Below the pieces are notes generated by a model. That model did no database searches and was not told where the DNA came from. It was given only the letters and a program-made list of their open reading frames with translations. A stretch of DNA of 64,000 nt from Rheum nobile (Eukaryota > Streptophyta > Magnoliopsida > Caryophyllales > Polygonaceae), in the NCBI GenBank assembly GCA_027886185.1, contig WOAB01000593.1:335001-399000 (forward strand), given 5' to 3'. Positions within the stretch are counted from its first letter, which is position 1; every line of letters starts with the position of its first letter. Below, piece after piece: positions 20,270-31,505 of this stretch. The position numbers and the translations under genes were made by a program.

Positions 20270-20890
20270 TGATGGTTCTCAAGTTTTTAAGTAAGTAATG
20301 GGAAAGGATTTCTATAAGAACTTGAGCTACCTAAAGAACGTGGTGATTAAACGTGATTAACAAAGTAAGAAAAGAACGCGGTGTACAAAATGCTTCTCTT
20401 ATTATTGATAACGAAATGCTTTACATTTCTCTCACAATTACGCAAGAACCACACACATATTTTGAAAAGATAAAAACACTCTTCTTCGAAATGTTTCTCC
20501 TGCCAAAATCCCCTCTTCCGCTGGGCGCAGAGGTCTATTTATAGGGGATGTGAGCCGCTTTTGCTTAGTGGCAGTTGAGGGACGTGAGGTGGCTAATGAT
20601 TGATCATGCAATTGAGGTCGACAGAGGTGTGTTGGATACTGATTGGATCATTTTCGCGGCGGGCCATGTGTTGGGAAGGGATGATGTGCACTGTTGTTTA
20701 CCCTTGATTGGTTTTCTTCGCTTTATAGGATGATTGGAAGACCGTATTAAAATAAAAATGCGACTATTTATGGAGTTAAGGTTAAGGTGATTCATACATT
20801 TGCTTTGGCGAGCGAATTTTACTTAACCGGTAGAAATATAACGCATTGATTCAGGCGGCTAGTGTTATAAGATTATGACGTGCACTATCA
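20270..20890 (-). repeat. 5' LTR of the Tat element
   Basis: Plus-strand TGATGGTTCTC... to ...TGCACTATCA, followed by the AAATG target duplication at 20891-20895. Confidence 0.9.
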
Positions 20891-20988
20891 AAATGAATAA
20901 GTTATGTACATTAATAGATTTTCTATTGTGTATATTCTAAAATGACCTACATTGATGAAGTTGTTATTCTGACATTTGTTCACTAAAG

Positions 20989-21099
20989 CTATATATATAC
21001 ATCATATACAAGCAGGCGTTCGTCAATGGAGAAGCGACACATCGGGCACTTCTTGCAGCACGAACTGCATGATAAAAGAAGTTCACATTCAAGGACTTT
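20989..21099 (-). pseudogene. RING-finger gene fragment, copy A
   Basis: A 36-codon minus-strand frame ending in TAG at 20989-20991. It reads KVLECELLLSC, then SSCCKKCPMCRFSIDER, then LLVYDVYI. The C..C-KxCPxCR...I.ERL.VYDV pattern resembles the C-terminal half of the RING domain in plant E3 ubiquitin ligases whose protein ends shortly after the RING; the preceding Cys-His half looks deleted. Copy B has the same residues apart from a few changes. It directly adjoins a kinase-like fragment on the same strand. I infer a captured gene end, not a functional gene. Confidence 0.5.
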
Positions 21100-21203
21100 C
21101 TAACTGGCCTTCATAGACTTTGCCAATCCTCCCTTTCCTGGAGAGAAATCATCTTTTGAATTTCATTGTCGCACCTTTCATGTCTCGAAACCTGAAAGTA
21201 TTC
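21089..21203 (-). pseudogene. Receptor-like-kinase fragment, copy A
   Basis: Minus-strand, frame-shifted twice: TFRFRDMKGATMKF, then DDFSPGKGG, then GKVYEGQLESP. Together these follow the order F.F.DLK.AT..F / LGEGGFG.VY.G.L, the start of the kinase domain in plant receptor-like kinases (P-loop, subdomain I). The rest of the kinase is absent. In copy B the P-loop part is in one frame and closer to consensus. Confidence 0.5.
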
Positions 21204-21598
21204 ATAGTTATGGAGGAAGACGCTTGTCCGTCAATAAAATCCACTTTATCTTGTCATGATTCATCCTAGACCACCCTAAGAAGCAAAATAAATTAGGCCA
21301 TGAAACATTTAGCAAAAGGGATAACTGAAATTTAGGGCGAAAATATGAAATTCCACTTTTTGTGGTGGGTTAATCTGGGAATTTAACATCTTTAAAGTTA
21401 AATGTCATTCATAATTAAAATAAAAACATAATTCAATTGATGAATGAATTGATACATGACACTAATCAAGAGATGACGAATCTCAAGTTTTAGTCAATGA
21501 CACAAGTAACGACACATCAACTACAACCCACAACTGATTGCAACTGAAAAGAACTGGATTACCATTGAAAACCAATCAAAGGCAATAGGAATAACTAA

Positions 21599-21928
21599 GC
21601 CCTTGTTTGGTACAGGGTTTATTTCCCAAGAAGTACAAGTTTTCCAGGAAGTGGATTTAATTCCTGTATTTGGTTCATAAAATAAATACGGGAATTTGCA
21701 CTTTCTCCAAATTATAGAAATTTCATTTACCTTGATAGGGTAGGTAAGATTCACTTCCTATGTTTTTAAATGGAAAATTTCTTTATTTCTTACATTATTA
21801 CAAAATCACATGATTTTGAACCAAACATGATTTTTTACTTCCCATGAACTTTAATTCCCAGAAAATTAATTCATAGGAGCTACAACTTCCCGGAAATTAA
21901 GTTCCCACATTAACCAAACGAAGGGTAC
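21599..21928. mobile_element. Tourist-like MITE, 330 bp
   Basis: Left end GCCCTTGTTTGGTACAGGG and inverted right end TACCCTTCGTTTGGTTAA share CCTTnGTTTGGT. Flanked by TAA (21596-21598) and TTA (21929-21931). Copy B (47276-47281) has the intact pre-insertion sequence AATAACTAATTAAGC. Insertion and empty site together make this a firm MITE; the Tourist/PIF assignment rests on the TIR and 3-bp target. Confidence 0.8.
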
Positions 21929-22274
21929 TTAAGCATAAGTGAATGTTAGAAAAAAAGTTTTCCGTAAATTACATTAATGCAAAAAATTGGAAATTTCTCA
22001 AATCATATACCATATAAAATGGTATTTCTTCCCAGCACCTCCATCTCATAAAAGAAAACATACAGATGATTGCAAATATCATATAAGATACCCAAATCTT
22101 CATCAATCAATAAAAAAAAAAGAACAAAGATGATTCGAAGCATAATTTTTTTCTCACAAAAAAATAATCCAAATAGGGTGAAAATCAGTAACAAAAACAA
22201 AAATTCTGAAGAGAATGATTATAGAGGCGTAGGGAACTAAAAATCACCCGGATATAGACCAGATGTGGGTATTA

Positions 22275-23190
22275 ATTTCATCATATGATTTTTTTGTAAA
22301 AAGATAAAGAAAAAAAAGAACCTTTTCCTGGACATGTTACAATAAAAAGTATTAGAAATATATTATGCAAGTACATACAACAAAAAATGCAATAATCATA
22401 TACTATAGAGTATGATTAAGAGCTTAAGATTGTGAATTAAGAGTTGAGAAAAGTTATATTTGAAGCATTTCATACTCTTGCTGAATAATTTGTTGATTAA
22501 GGAAACAAGAATGAAACTCAATGGTCGACTCCGCCAGACATCGACCCTAATGATCGAGCTTTGGTCGTTGAATCAGATCGAGAAAATCATTCAGTCAACG
22601 CTTCAGACTCCTCATATCCGAAAGGTGATAAATCGGGGGAGAACACCGCATAAAAGAAACATGCCATTGATCAACTGACAGATTCGAATGAAGAGGCGAC
22701 AAAACTGGCCGCTGATTAGGACTCCTATAACAAAGCTCCGATAGAATATCACCTCATCTAGTTGATATGAGATACATAACTAACCACCACTTCTAAGGTC
22801 TCAAGTCTTACAACATTGGCCCCATTAATTTAACTTGACCTAAAGACTGCCTAATAACCAAGATACATCAAACCCACTTGAACAAATAGCATATTTCAGA
22901 CCCTGAATAATCTAATTTTGTAACACAAAAATATGCAAGAAGTACACCTTCAATACAAGGCTGCAAATGTTCCCCAGTCTCAAAATCCTCATCTCGCCGG
23001 ATTATGGTGTCAATGGCATCATTCACTCTCTCCATAGCATTGGCTCAAACCACGAGTCCATTACCTTGGTCACCATGGTGACCATCGCGAAGCAGCCAGC
23101 AATGCGCTCCCTGGCACACCCAGGCATGGCACCCCCGGGTGTCATGTGCCTATCCTTTCCCTTTACCTTGTTATTGTCTTGTTTTTCTGA
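22275..23190. other. Degraded sequence with two coding-like stretches
   Basis: No element ends identified. On the minus strand about 22963-23045 an exon-like reading has ERVNDAIDTIIRRDEDFETG and EHLQPCIE, followed by a GTGTAC donor. On the plus strand about 22508-22720 a hydrophilic reading has DPNDRALVVESDRENHSVNA with two stops. Neither is recognised. Confidence 0.3.
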
Positions 23191-23780
23191 TTGAGAGTGT
23201 TAGCCACTTGTAGTGGACCAAGCCCATTAACTTTTAGGCCTATGATCACATGTGTCTAAAACTATTTAAGCACTTTATATACTCCATTGCAATGTTAGGT
23301 TTAGTTAAGGTTTAATTGTGTTGAGTTGAGGTCTTCCTCCTTCCCTAAACCCTAGGCCTCAAGCTCTAGTGGTTTTGGTTCTCTTGCTCTCACTCCAACG
23401 ATCTCTCTCTCTCTCTCTCCATAGGCCTCACGTCCCCATCGCTCCCCCAGCTCAGTCGCCCCATGTTTGAGCCTAGTCACACCTGTGCTCGAGTGAAACA
23501 CCTTGCTCAAATAACCTCAATTTGAGGTTATCTGGTCGTCACGCCCCCAGGAGGTGTGCCCCCATCAAAACCTCACTTAGAGGTTATTTCCTTGTTGTTC
23601 TTCAGAGAAGCTCCCAAGAAGAAGGTCCAACCAAGAAGGAGTTGAAGGGAGGTCTTGCTTGCCACGGTCCGAGCCAACGCACCCGAGACGCCTCCTCACC
23701 AGGGCGTTTTGCATCAAAGACCTGATCTGGCACATGCAACCAGTGTTTTTAGTAGGTTCGTGGGCTAACCAGGAAAAGAA
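23191..23780 (+). repeat. LTR-like or promoter-like region before the copia remnant
   Basis: Plus-strand region with TGTTAGCCACTTGTAGTGG near its start, a TTTATATAC box at 23273-23281, a (TC)n run at 23402-23420 and a perfect palindrome at 23511-23531 (ATAACCTCAA arms around one T). It resembles the 5' LTR of a copia element, but I cannot match it to the region after 24320, so the assignment is tentative. Confidence 0.35.
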
Positions 23781-24319
23781 CCTAACAAGTTGTGAAGAGG
23801 ATTTTCATTACCTTAGAGGTATGTCTGATTTTTGTCTCATTTATGGAAGTGACACACAATGCTTGGCTACATGTTATTCTGACTCTGATTATGCTGGAGA
23901 TGTTGATAGTAGGAGATCTATGAGTGCTTGTTTTTTTACTCTTAGAGGTTCTGTTGTTAGTTGGAAAGCAACTCTGCAACCTACAATGACCTTGTCTACT
24001 ACGAAAGCATAATATACAACATTGACAGAAGCTGTCAAAGAAGGAATCTGGCTGAAAGGACTTGTTAGTGATCTGGTTTACTTCATGATTATGCTACGGT
24101 TTATTGTGAGTATGAGTGTGCAATTTGTTTATCCAAGGATCGTGTTCATCATGAGAAGACTAAGCATATTGACGTGAGATATCATTTCATGAGAAGTGAG
24201 AAAAGGATAGAGGTGAAGAAAGTAGGTATGACAATAATCCTGTTGATATGTTCACCAAGTCGATTTTTCATAGCAAGTCTCAACATTCTTTGGACTTGCT
24301 AAATATCACAAGTTGTTGA
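23781..24319 (+). pseudogene. pol: Ty1/copia RNase H remnant
   Basis: Plus-strand, broken. Reads EDFHYLRGMSDFCLIYGSD, then SDSDYAGDVDSRRSMSACFF and VVSWKATLQPTMTLSTTKA with a stop where the family has Glu, then LTEAVKEGIWLKGLVSDL. A shifted frame gives DRVHHEKTKHIDVRYHF. The SDSDYAGD...TLSTTEAEY series is the end of copia pol. The 5' three quarters of pol are missing. Confidence 0.85.
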
Positions 24320-24790
24320 TTGCCCTGTGGGGCAAATCTGAGGCAGATGAGAAGTCTATATAATCTGGCATTGTCATGGTACATCTGTGTCTGAAGTATT
24401 CAAGTCAGTTGGAGATTTTTTGGGACACCTTGAATCACACACTTCACTGATGAGGGATGAGTGTTTCGCTGCCCGGTTAGCAAGTCTAGGAGTCTAGAGG
24501 GCGATGTGCCCCCTGGCCCGGGGGTCCGGAGGCAGAGTTCCTCCGACCAAAACAGTGTGAAGTCTTTCGTATTTGGGCTTCGATTTCCTGTTATGATTTT
24601 TTGTTTGAGCCTTTACTTATGTACCAAGTCTTTTTAGGGTTACAAGAGTACTATATATATACTCTTTTTTGTTCGTACCCTAATGTAATATGAATTCTTC
24701 CTCCATCAATAAAATCAGTTATCCAATGCCCGTGGATGTAGCAAACACTTGTTAGTGAACAACGTAAATATGTGTTTTTCTTTGTGTTAT
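24320..24790 (+). repeat. Probable 3' end and LTR of the copia remnant
   Basis: A purine-rich tract (GGGGCAAATCTGAGGCAGA) follows pol. Further on are TATATATATAC (about 24651) and several AATAAA/AATGTAATA-type signals near 24684-24715, as in the R region of a copia LTR. Ends not resolved. Confidence 0.4.
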
Positions 24791-25169
24791 TTGTTTGTCT
24801 TTTTCACATCCGTTATAACATCTTGTTCGTATGCACACTTGTGCAACCCTAAGATTTCCGCTATCAAGGGGAAAACCACTGGTTTCAAGTCTAAGGAAAG
24901 AGAACAAGGTTGAGTAACCAAACCAACAAGTGAAGATTGGAGACGATCATCATGTCTCAGAGGTACATCTAGCAACAACTACCAATGGTTCTGGTAATTA
25001 GATTTATCAACTAAAATTCAGAATTTCCTATGAAAAATGAGAAAAAATGGAATTGCTACCAAAAAACGATTAGAACAAAAAAGAATAACGATACCTCTTA
25101 GCTTGCATGTGAATTTTGTAATCATCATTGTAAGGATTTACCACATTTGTTCACCGATGAGGAGAGTAT
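24791..25169. other. No recognised feature
   Basis: A 63-codon minus-strand frame at 24787-24978 has no recognisable motif. Nothing else seen. Confidence 0.3.
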
Positions 25170-26062
25170 TTAGGGCGTAAAATGATGATTAATCATAATC
25201 ACTAGATTGTAGGAATGGAGAGTTAGGATTAAAACACATGGTGTCGCCAACTTGTAAATATAACCAACTTTTTTAAATTTTATATTAATTTTTTAAATTT
25301 CTTTTCAATTATTTTTTCCAAAAAATATTGTTTTTCGAAAAAAAAATCCCCAATTGTTTTTTTCAAAAATAATATTTCCCTGAAAATTAAGTTTTTCCCC
25401 ATTTTTTTCATGAATATTTTCCTAAAAAAATTAGTACCATGCACTTTAGCATTTTAATCATACACGTTAACATATTACTCATGCACTTTAATATATGTAC
25501 TTAATGTTAGATTATTAAACATGCACTTTAATATACTTACACTTGCATGCACTTAACTTGGATTATTGAGCATCCACTTTAACATAATTACATATGCACT
25601 TTTTAGCATATTAAGTATGCACTTTAACATGATAAATATGCACTTTAACATATTAACATATGCACTTTTATTATAATAAACATACACTAGTTAAAATGTG
25701 CACTTTTAATATACATGTTAAACATGCACATTTACATATCACAGCATGTACTTTATCATATTAAAGATGTACTCTATGTGAGCATTAAAAATGTGCTTAT
25801 ATATGTACTTTGAATTCATTGTAGATGCACTTTTGGTGCTTATTTATGCACTTGATATACAATATAATTAAATAAAATATTTTTCAAAAAAAAATACTTT
25901 TTGAAAAAAAAATTATTTTTTGAAAAAATATTAATTTCGTAAAAAATAGTTTTTAATAAAAAAATTTATAAAAGTAATGATATTTACAATTTTGTCACTT
26001 CAATCTTATCCATCTATCTTTTAGATCTTATGGCCCTAATTATTTCTCACTTTACACCCTAA
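25170..26062. mobile_element. Inverted-repeat element, AT-rich, with TGCACTTTA repeats
   Basis: The left end TTAGGGCGTAAAATGA and inverted right end TTAGGGTGTAAAGTGA agree, and weaker similarity continues inwards. Between them lie mirror-placed runs of AAAATATT/TTTTTGAAAAA and about 15 scattered TGCACTTTA/CATATTAA motifs (25440-25860). No clear target duplication found, so a Mutator-like MITE is only the likeliest reading. No coding frames. Confidence 0.5.
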
Positions 26063-27483
26063 GATCATTATGCACTTGAGCCCTACTCTTGTAACGCCCC
26101 AAAATAACCCTAATGGGGAGTCACAACGCCAGGAATTTCTACAGGAAATTCCCTCAGGCAGTTTAAGAAAAGAGACTCAACCTATGACAATTCAAAACCT
26201 GAACAAGGATGGGTCCAATTCTTAAAACCTATTCAAGAGATGATTTCCATAAAAACTCGATACGTACTTGGGTCGGCGTATACAGATGCAACCACGATCC
26301 ATCAGAAAGAATTTAACACAACCTAACGTTGTTATCTTAACCCAAAATCATACAAGAAGATAGGTTATAAGGGTTTGATCATAAACAGGTATAATACCAT
26401 TACAAAAGGTTCTAAAGCAGATAGATAACCCCATCCTAATACGCATCAAGTCGCATGACCTCCTCCACGCTCTCGCTGCGCTACCTGCGACCCTGGCCAT
26501 GCACAACACAACCAGTTTCCCACCAAAATAGGGTTAGTCTCCAACCAGACTAGCAAGTTATATGAGCAATAAACGTGTGATAGTAAAAGTTAAGTAATCA
26601 CAGACTAGCAGACCTACAACCATGCAAACCCAAAATCGTTCATACATGCACACTTGATTATATCTGAACCTAACATCTCAAGAATGCATCATTTCATCTA
26701 ATTGCAAGTGTACAAGAGAAATTATAGATTACAATATCCTAGCATGTTGTCATCTCTAGAGAATTCCCAAATTGACCTAGTCTATTATGAATGCATTTAT
26801 TCACATGATTCCAAGTATACAAAAAGGTTACAGATAGTCAGATTATAGCATGAATGTATTAACAAACTCGATCACAACGCTTGTGATTTACCAGCAATAA
26901 ATACACATAGATATATCATACTCATATCTCAATCCATCCTTCCTTATGAATACTACAGTCAACTCTCAATCATTTCACAAATTTACAAGCAACATATAAA
27001 CAAATATCCTAAATGAGCAGATGTCAAATTTACATTACAACCTAATGTTATAAATAAATGTACATGTATACGCAGACATTGGCAGAATTACGAGTAATCA
27101 TGTTATATTCATATCGAATGCAATCAATATCCAGTATCAACCAGAAGAACCAACAAGTTGTAGGTAACCTATAACTGCAAGAACGCAGTATCAATTTTCC
27201 AATAGAATAACAACCCAGATGTAAATATCACATCATAGTGATTCCAATAGGTATCCAGCTGAACCATAGATTGATATTGGATATCATGTATCAGATCACA
27301 GATTCCAATAAGCATCCACAGAACCACAGATTTCCAAAATTAAAATCCATCATTCAAAATCTATACCCGAGTATACTTTTCTTTTAAGGAAAACTCAATG
27401 TAAAATAAACATTTATGAAAACGTTCGAAAATCATTTACGAAAACGTTCGAAAACATGTCCAAGCATGTCTTGGACACGAAGG

Positions 27484-28476
27484 TGATATGTTCTTGCCTC
27501 CGATGACAAGCCAATTGTCAAAGGCGACACCTTTGGATCTAGTCTTGGGCGAGAAGTCACTCCGTTTAGAGGTTATCGGACACGGTGGTGCTGCGAAGCG
27601 AACCCGGTGGAGGTGGTCTGGAAGATCGTGGTGTCGGCGAGGCTGAGTGTCACGATGAGTGTCACAACAGCGAAGACGGCATTGAAGGCGAAGGCGATGG
27701 CGAACGCGATGGAATTGGGGCGATTATGGGTGCGATGGAAGCGATTGATGGGGCGAATGGATAGCGATGGCGGAAGTGATTTGATGAGGGATATGTGACT
27801 TGAAAAGACAAGTCTTTGGTGTCGTAGCGTCGACTGCGGAGGAAGGAAGATGCAAAGGAAGACTTGGCTTGAAGGTTCAAGCAATTGCCGTAGCGTCGGC
27901 GACGGAGGGAATGGGGATGCGAAGATAGAGGATGACGTCCGATCAAGGGAAGGAGGATAAACACTCTATTTGAAACCTTGATTAAAATTGAACGTGCTAA
28001 AACCAATAACATAGTTTGACTTAAATACTAGGGCGAGACATTGTATGGGCCGAGTCGAGCCTAGTGGGCTAGCCTATGCAAGCATGCAAAAGGCACAAAC
28101 CCTAAAATAGAAATGACTATAAAAGGAAACTATGTAAAATAAACAATAATAACAAATATAGAAAGTGTCTCAAAAAGAACGCGGTGAAGGCATGGATGCA
28201 AACACCGCGAGGAACGGTGACGAAGGGTCGATGGCCTCGCGAGTGGGTGCACGCGATGCCGGCTGCGATGATCGCGTTGTTTCGATGCCGATGGTGGCGA
28301 GGACGATGAGTCTTGGGTTGGCGTCAGGGCTCCCTTGGCCAGCGACGACGCGTGCGACAAGTGACGCGACGGCGTCCGCGATGGCTTTGGACCTGGACCT
28401 TGTCACTGGGCCCTCTGAGCATAGGCTCATGGCTTCTTCCTCGTCTTGGGCCGTCATGGGAGGCAGGGTCACATCA
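27484..28476 (-). repeat. CRM-like element 1, 3' LTR
   Basis: TGATATGTTCTTGCC... to ...GGGTCACATCA on the plus strand; its inner 300 bp also encode the end of pol. Confidence 0.9.
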
Positions 28477-28889
28477 CCCTCCCCCACTTGGCTGTGAAGC
28501 GTCCCCGCTTCACCATCATCAAACTCAGGCTCCACATATGGTGTCAAGTCCGCGACGTGGAAGGACGCGTGGACTCCAAAATCTGGGGGAAGCTCGAGTT
28601 GATAGGCATTGTCCCCTATGGCCTTTATCACGCGGAATGGACCATCTCCACGCGGTGCCAACTTGTGCTTATGCCGCGAGAGGAACCTTTTTTTTCGCAT
28701 GTGCACCCAGACGAGGTCCCCGGGTGCAAAAACGATGCGGCGTCGGCCAGTGTTCTTCTGGGAGGCATACTGCACGGCCCTTCTCTCCATTTGGTCCCTA
28801 GTCCGTCGATGGAGCTCTTGTACTTGCTCGGCACGAATTGGCGGCGGAGACATGCACTGGGTCTCGCAGTGGTCGCGGCGACAAATCAA
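28170..28889 (-). pseudogene. pol: CRM-like pol 1: integrase C-terminus running into the LTR
   Basis: Minus-strand frame of 239 codons. It holds the integrase C-terminal domain: FAPGDLVWVHMRKKRF, GPFRVIKAIGDNAYQLELP and HASFHVADLTPY. It continues through the purine tract and about 100 codons into the 3' LTR, with an acidic stretch and then GPVTRSRSKAIAD, before stopping at 28170. An overlap of pol with the LTR and a basic motif in this tail are known for CRM elements, where the tail is implicated in centromeric targeting. The upstream integrase lies in another frame, so the protein is broken. The partner element at 49344 has the equivalent GPVTRARARTIAQ. Confidence 0.85.
28477..28489 (-). promoter_or_regulatory. 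CRM-like element 1, polypurine tract inside the coding frame
   Basis: Minus-strand AGTGGGGGAGGG directly before the LTR start TGATGTGACC; it is read as codons for VGEG. Confidence 0.7.
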
Positions 28890-29002
28890 GCGGCGTCAAT
28901 TGGTTCATGCCACACACCACTTCGAAAGGTGTTAACTTGGTCTCCGTGTGCCTGCATCTATTGTAACAAAACTCTACAAGTGAAAGTAAGTCCTCCCAAC
29001 GC

Positions 29003-29569
29003 CTAGGGTTGGCCTTTTAGCATCGTGCGAAGGAGGGCTCCTAGGGTTCCATTTGTGACTTCCTTTTGGCCATCAGTCTGGGGGTGGTAGCTAGTGAAAA
29101 ATAGGAGTTTGGTTCCTAGCTTACCCCAAAGAGTTCTCCAAAAATGACCAATGAACTTAGAATCCCTATCACTCACTATGGTACGTGGGACTCCATGAAG
29201 ACGCACCACATGCTCAAAGAATGAATCGGCAATCTCACTAGCACTATGGCTTGTCTTACAAGCTATAAAATGTGCCATCTTTGAAAATCTATCTACGACC
29301 ACAAAAATAGAGTCTTTACCTTGTCTAGAGAGGGGCAAACCCGTGATGAAATCCATAGACAAATCTTCCCAGGGGGCACTAGGAATGGGCAAATGTGTGT
29401 AGAGGCTGTTTGGGCTGGACCTAGCTTTGGCTCTTTGGCATGTCACACAACTTCTACAAAACCTAGTCACTTGATGGGTCATCTTAGGCCAAAAGAAATG
29501 TTCTCTTAGGGCATCCAAGGTCTTACTAATCCCAAAGTGTCCACGACTTTCGTGTGCTTCTTGAATCAA
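29003..29569 (-). pseudogene. pol: CRM-like pol 1: integrase zinc finger and core
   Basis: Minus-strand frame of 188 codons. It starts with the HHCC finger (HESRGHFG, then FCRSCVTCQRAK), then the core: WEDLSMDFITGLPLS, FVVVDRFSKMAHF, IVSDRDSKFIGHFW and SYHPQTDGQKEVTNGTL with the catalytic Asp, Asp and Glu. The Arg usually before Thr-Leu in NRTL is Gly here. The frame stops at LKGQP before the C-terminal domain. Confidence 0.9.
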
Positions 29570-29653
29570 AAGGATCCTAATGGAAGACCTAGGGATGCAA
29601 AGGCGACTAGCCTTGTATAAATAACCCTCAGAAAGGAAATATGACTCAAACTC

Positions 29654-30073
29654 TCAAAATCTTAGGCAATGCTCGACTATAGGGGCAAAGAAAGGATCAC
29701 TAGCATACAATTCTTTAATCAAAGCAAAACCCAAAACTTTAGTTTGCACATGAGTCAAGAGAACATACCTTCGAGACAACGCGTCGGCGACAATGTTCTC
29801 CTTTCCCTTCTTGTGGACCACGACATAAGGAAATGTCTCAAGAAATTCCACCCAACGAGCATGGCATCGATTGAGGTGGGCTTGGCTCTTCAAATAGCTC
29901 AAGGCTGCATGGTCGCTGTGTATGACAAATTCACGCAGCCAAAGGTAATGTTGCCATGTCTTTAGCACACGTATTAGGGCATATAATTCTTTGTCGTAGG
30001 TGGGATAATTGAGTGTGGCCCCCGTGAGCTTCTCACTGAAATATGCAATGGGCCTCCTCTCTTGGTGTAGCAC
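29654..30073 (-). pseudogene. pol: CRM-like pol 1: RNase H
   Basis: Minus-strand frame with RPIAYFSEKLTGATLNYPTY, DKELYALIRVLKTWQHYL, FVIHSDHAALSYLKSQAHLN and KGKENIVADALSRR: the retroviral-type RNase H following RT. It overlaps the RT frame by 40 bp in another frame because of an indel at about 30070. Confidence 0.9.
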
Positions 30074-31307
30074 ACTCCACCTCGAAGTGTTTGGCGAAGT
30101 CGGGGAGTTGGAGCAAAGGCGCTTGGCATAAGGCCCGCTTCAAGGCCGAGAAGGCCTCTTCGTGGGTCTCAAGCCACAAGACAGTGCTTCCCTTCTTCGT
30201 CAACTCATGCAAAGGCGCGGCAATGGAGGAGAAGTCTCGAACAAAGCGCCTATAAAATCCTGCGAGACCGAGAAAGCTTCGCACTTGCGTCGGCGTCGTC
30301 GGCGTTGGCCACTCTTTGATGGCCGTGATCTTTTCTTCGTCGATACGCATACCATCACTACTCACGACATAGACCAGAAAATTTGTGGACGTAGAGCAAA
30401 ATGAGCACTTGGCCGGATTGGCAAATAGGCTCTCGCGTCGAAGGCACTCAAGCACTTGGCGAAGGTGATCGACATGCTCCTCCAGGCTCCGTGAATGCAC
30501 AAGGATGTCATCGAAATAAACGACGACAAACTTGCCAAGGAAGGTTCTCAAGACGTGGTTCATCACGCGCATGAAGGTGCTTGGCGCGTTCGTGAGCCCA
30601 AATGGCATGACAAGCCACTCGTAGAGCCCATACTTCATATTGAACGTGGTCTTCCACTCATCACCTTCTTTCATCCTGATTTGGTGATAACCACTCTTCA
30701 AATCTATCTTGGAGAAAAGTATGGCGCCATGAAGTTCATCAAGCATATCGTCGAGGCGTGGAATAGAATGCCTATACTTGAAGGTGATCTGGTTTATCAC
30801 ACGGCAATCAACACACATTCTCCATGTGCCATCCTTCTTGGGCACAAGGATCACTGGCACAACACAAGGGGAGAGAGATTCCCTTACGTAGCCGCGATCC
30901 AACAACTCTTGCACTTGGCGTTGGAGCTCTTTGGTCTCCTCTGGGCCAACTCTATATGCAGCGCGATTTGGCAAGGAAGGACCAGGCACAAGGTCAATCT
31001 GGTGCTCAATGCCTCTCAGTGGAGGTAATCCTTGTGGCAACTCATCGGGGAAGACATCGTCGAAATCGGCGAGTAAGGTCGCGATGGCTGGCGGCACGGA
31101 TGCGGCATTCAATGAATCAGGGATGCATGGGGTTGGCATAAGCAGAAAATATGGTGCCTTGCCAGTCAAACACGCAGTGAGGTCACTGGGCCTGGCCAAA
31201 AGCAAGCGTCGCTCACATTTTCCTTGCAAAGGAGACGTCTGCGGCAACGGATCGGCAAACTTCGTTGACGGCGAGGCGCTTGTGGAATTCTGTGGGGCAC
31301 TGGGCAT
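30074..31307 (-). pseudogene. pol: CRM-like pol 1: reverse transcriptase
   Basis: Minus-strand frame of about 410 codons with all RT blocks: VPVILVPKKDGTWRMCVDCR, INQITFKYRHSIPRLDDMLD, FSKIDLKSGYHQIRM, WLVMPFGLTNAPSTFM and VVYFDDILVHSRSLEEHV with the catalytic FDD. The following ALCQAPLLQLPDF starts the RNase H. The catalytic residues are intact; only its borders are broken. The N-terminal part links to protease (PQGLPPLRGIEHQIDLVPG). Confidence 0.95.
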
Positions 31308-31505
31308 AGGTGGACCAGTGCTCGAGCCAGAAATGGAAAATCATGGCCAAGTCTCTAGAGTGCCTTTCTTGGCCTTCCCAACGGCACCAGCAACGGCGCC
31401 ATGACGATCCAGATGGGAACTTGGTGTCCCAGTTGTGGAGTTGTTCCTTTTCTTGTTAGTTCCCGGTGGAGACGAAAATTTGCCAGAATTTGAGGAGTTT
31501 TGCCT

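Larger units (their letters stand above)
3063..20890 (-). mobile_element. Tat-lineage Ty3/gypsy retrotransposon with nested insertions
   Basis: Complete element on the minus strand bounded by AAATG at 3058-3062 and 20891-20895; the uninterrupted site exists in copy B at 46564-46568. LTRs of 624 and 621 bp differ at roughly 9% over the first 230 bp by eye, so this is an old insertion. Minus-strand order is gag, protease, RT, an extra RNase H of the type found in the Tat lineage, and integrase. An antisense gene and tandem repeats lie between pol and the 3' LTR, as known for Tat/Ogre/Grande elements. Nested inside are a LARD-like element and a truncated LINE. All genes are broken. Confidence 0.9.
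20891..22274. repeat. Duplicated segment, copy A, right part
   Basis: Matches 46564-47623 closely, with a 330-bp MITE present only here. The Harbinger target TTA (22272-22274) is uninterrupted here. What follows 22274 would lie beyond the Harbinger element in copy B, outside the window. Confidence 0.9.

Noticed and set aside
23402..23420. (TC)n run as a regulatory element
   Set aside because: Ordinary microsatellite; no evidence beyond composition.
25430..25860. Regularly recurring TGCACTTTA words as a possible CRISPR array
   Set aside because: Spacing is irregular, repeats are short and variable, and the organism is a plant; it is the interior of an inverted-repeat element.
27573..28012. 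Arg/Ser/Pro-rich frames (also at 35053-35486)
   Set aside because: LTR sequence of CRM-like element 1; the frames differ between LTRs by indels not in multiples of three.
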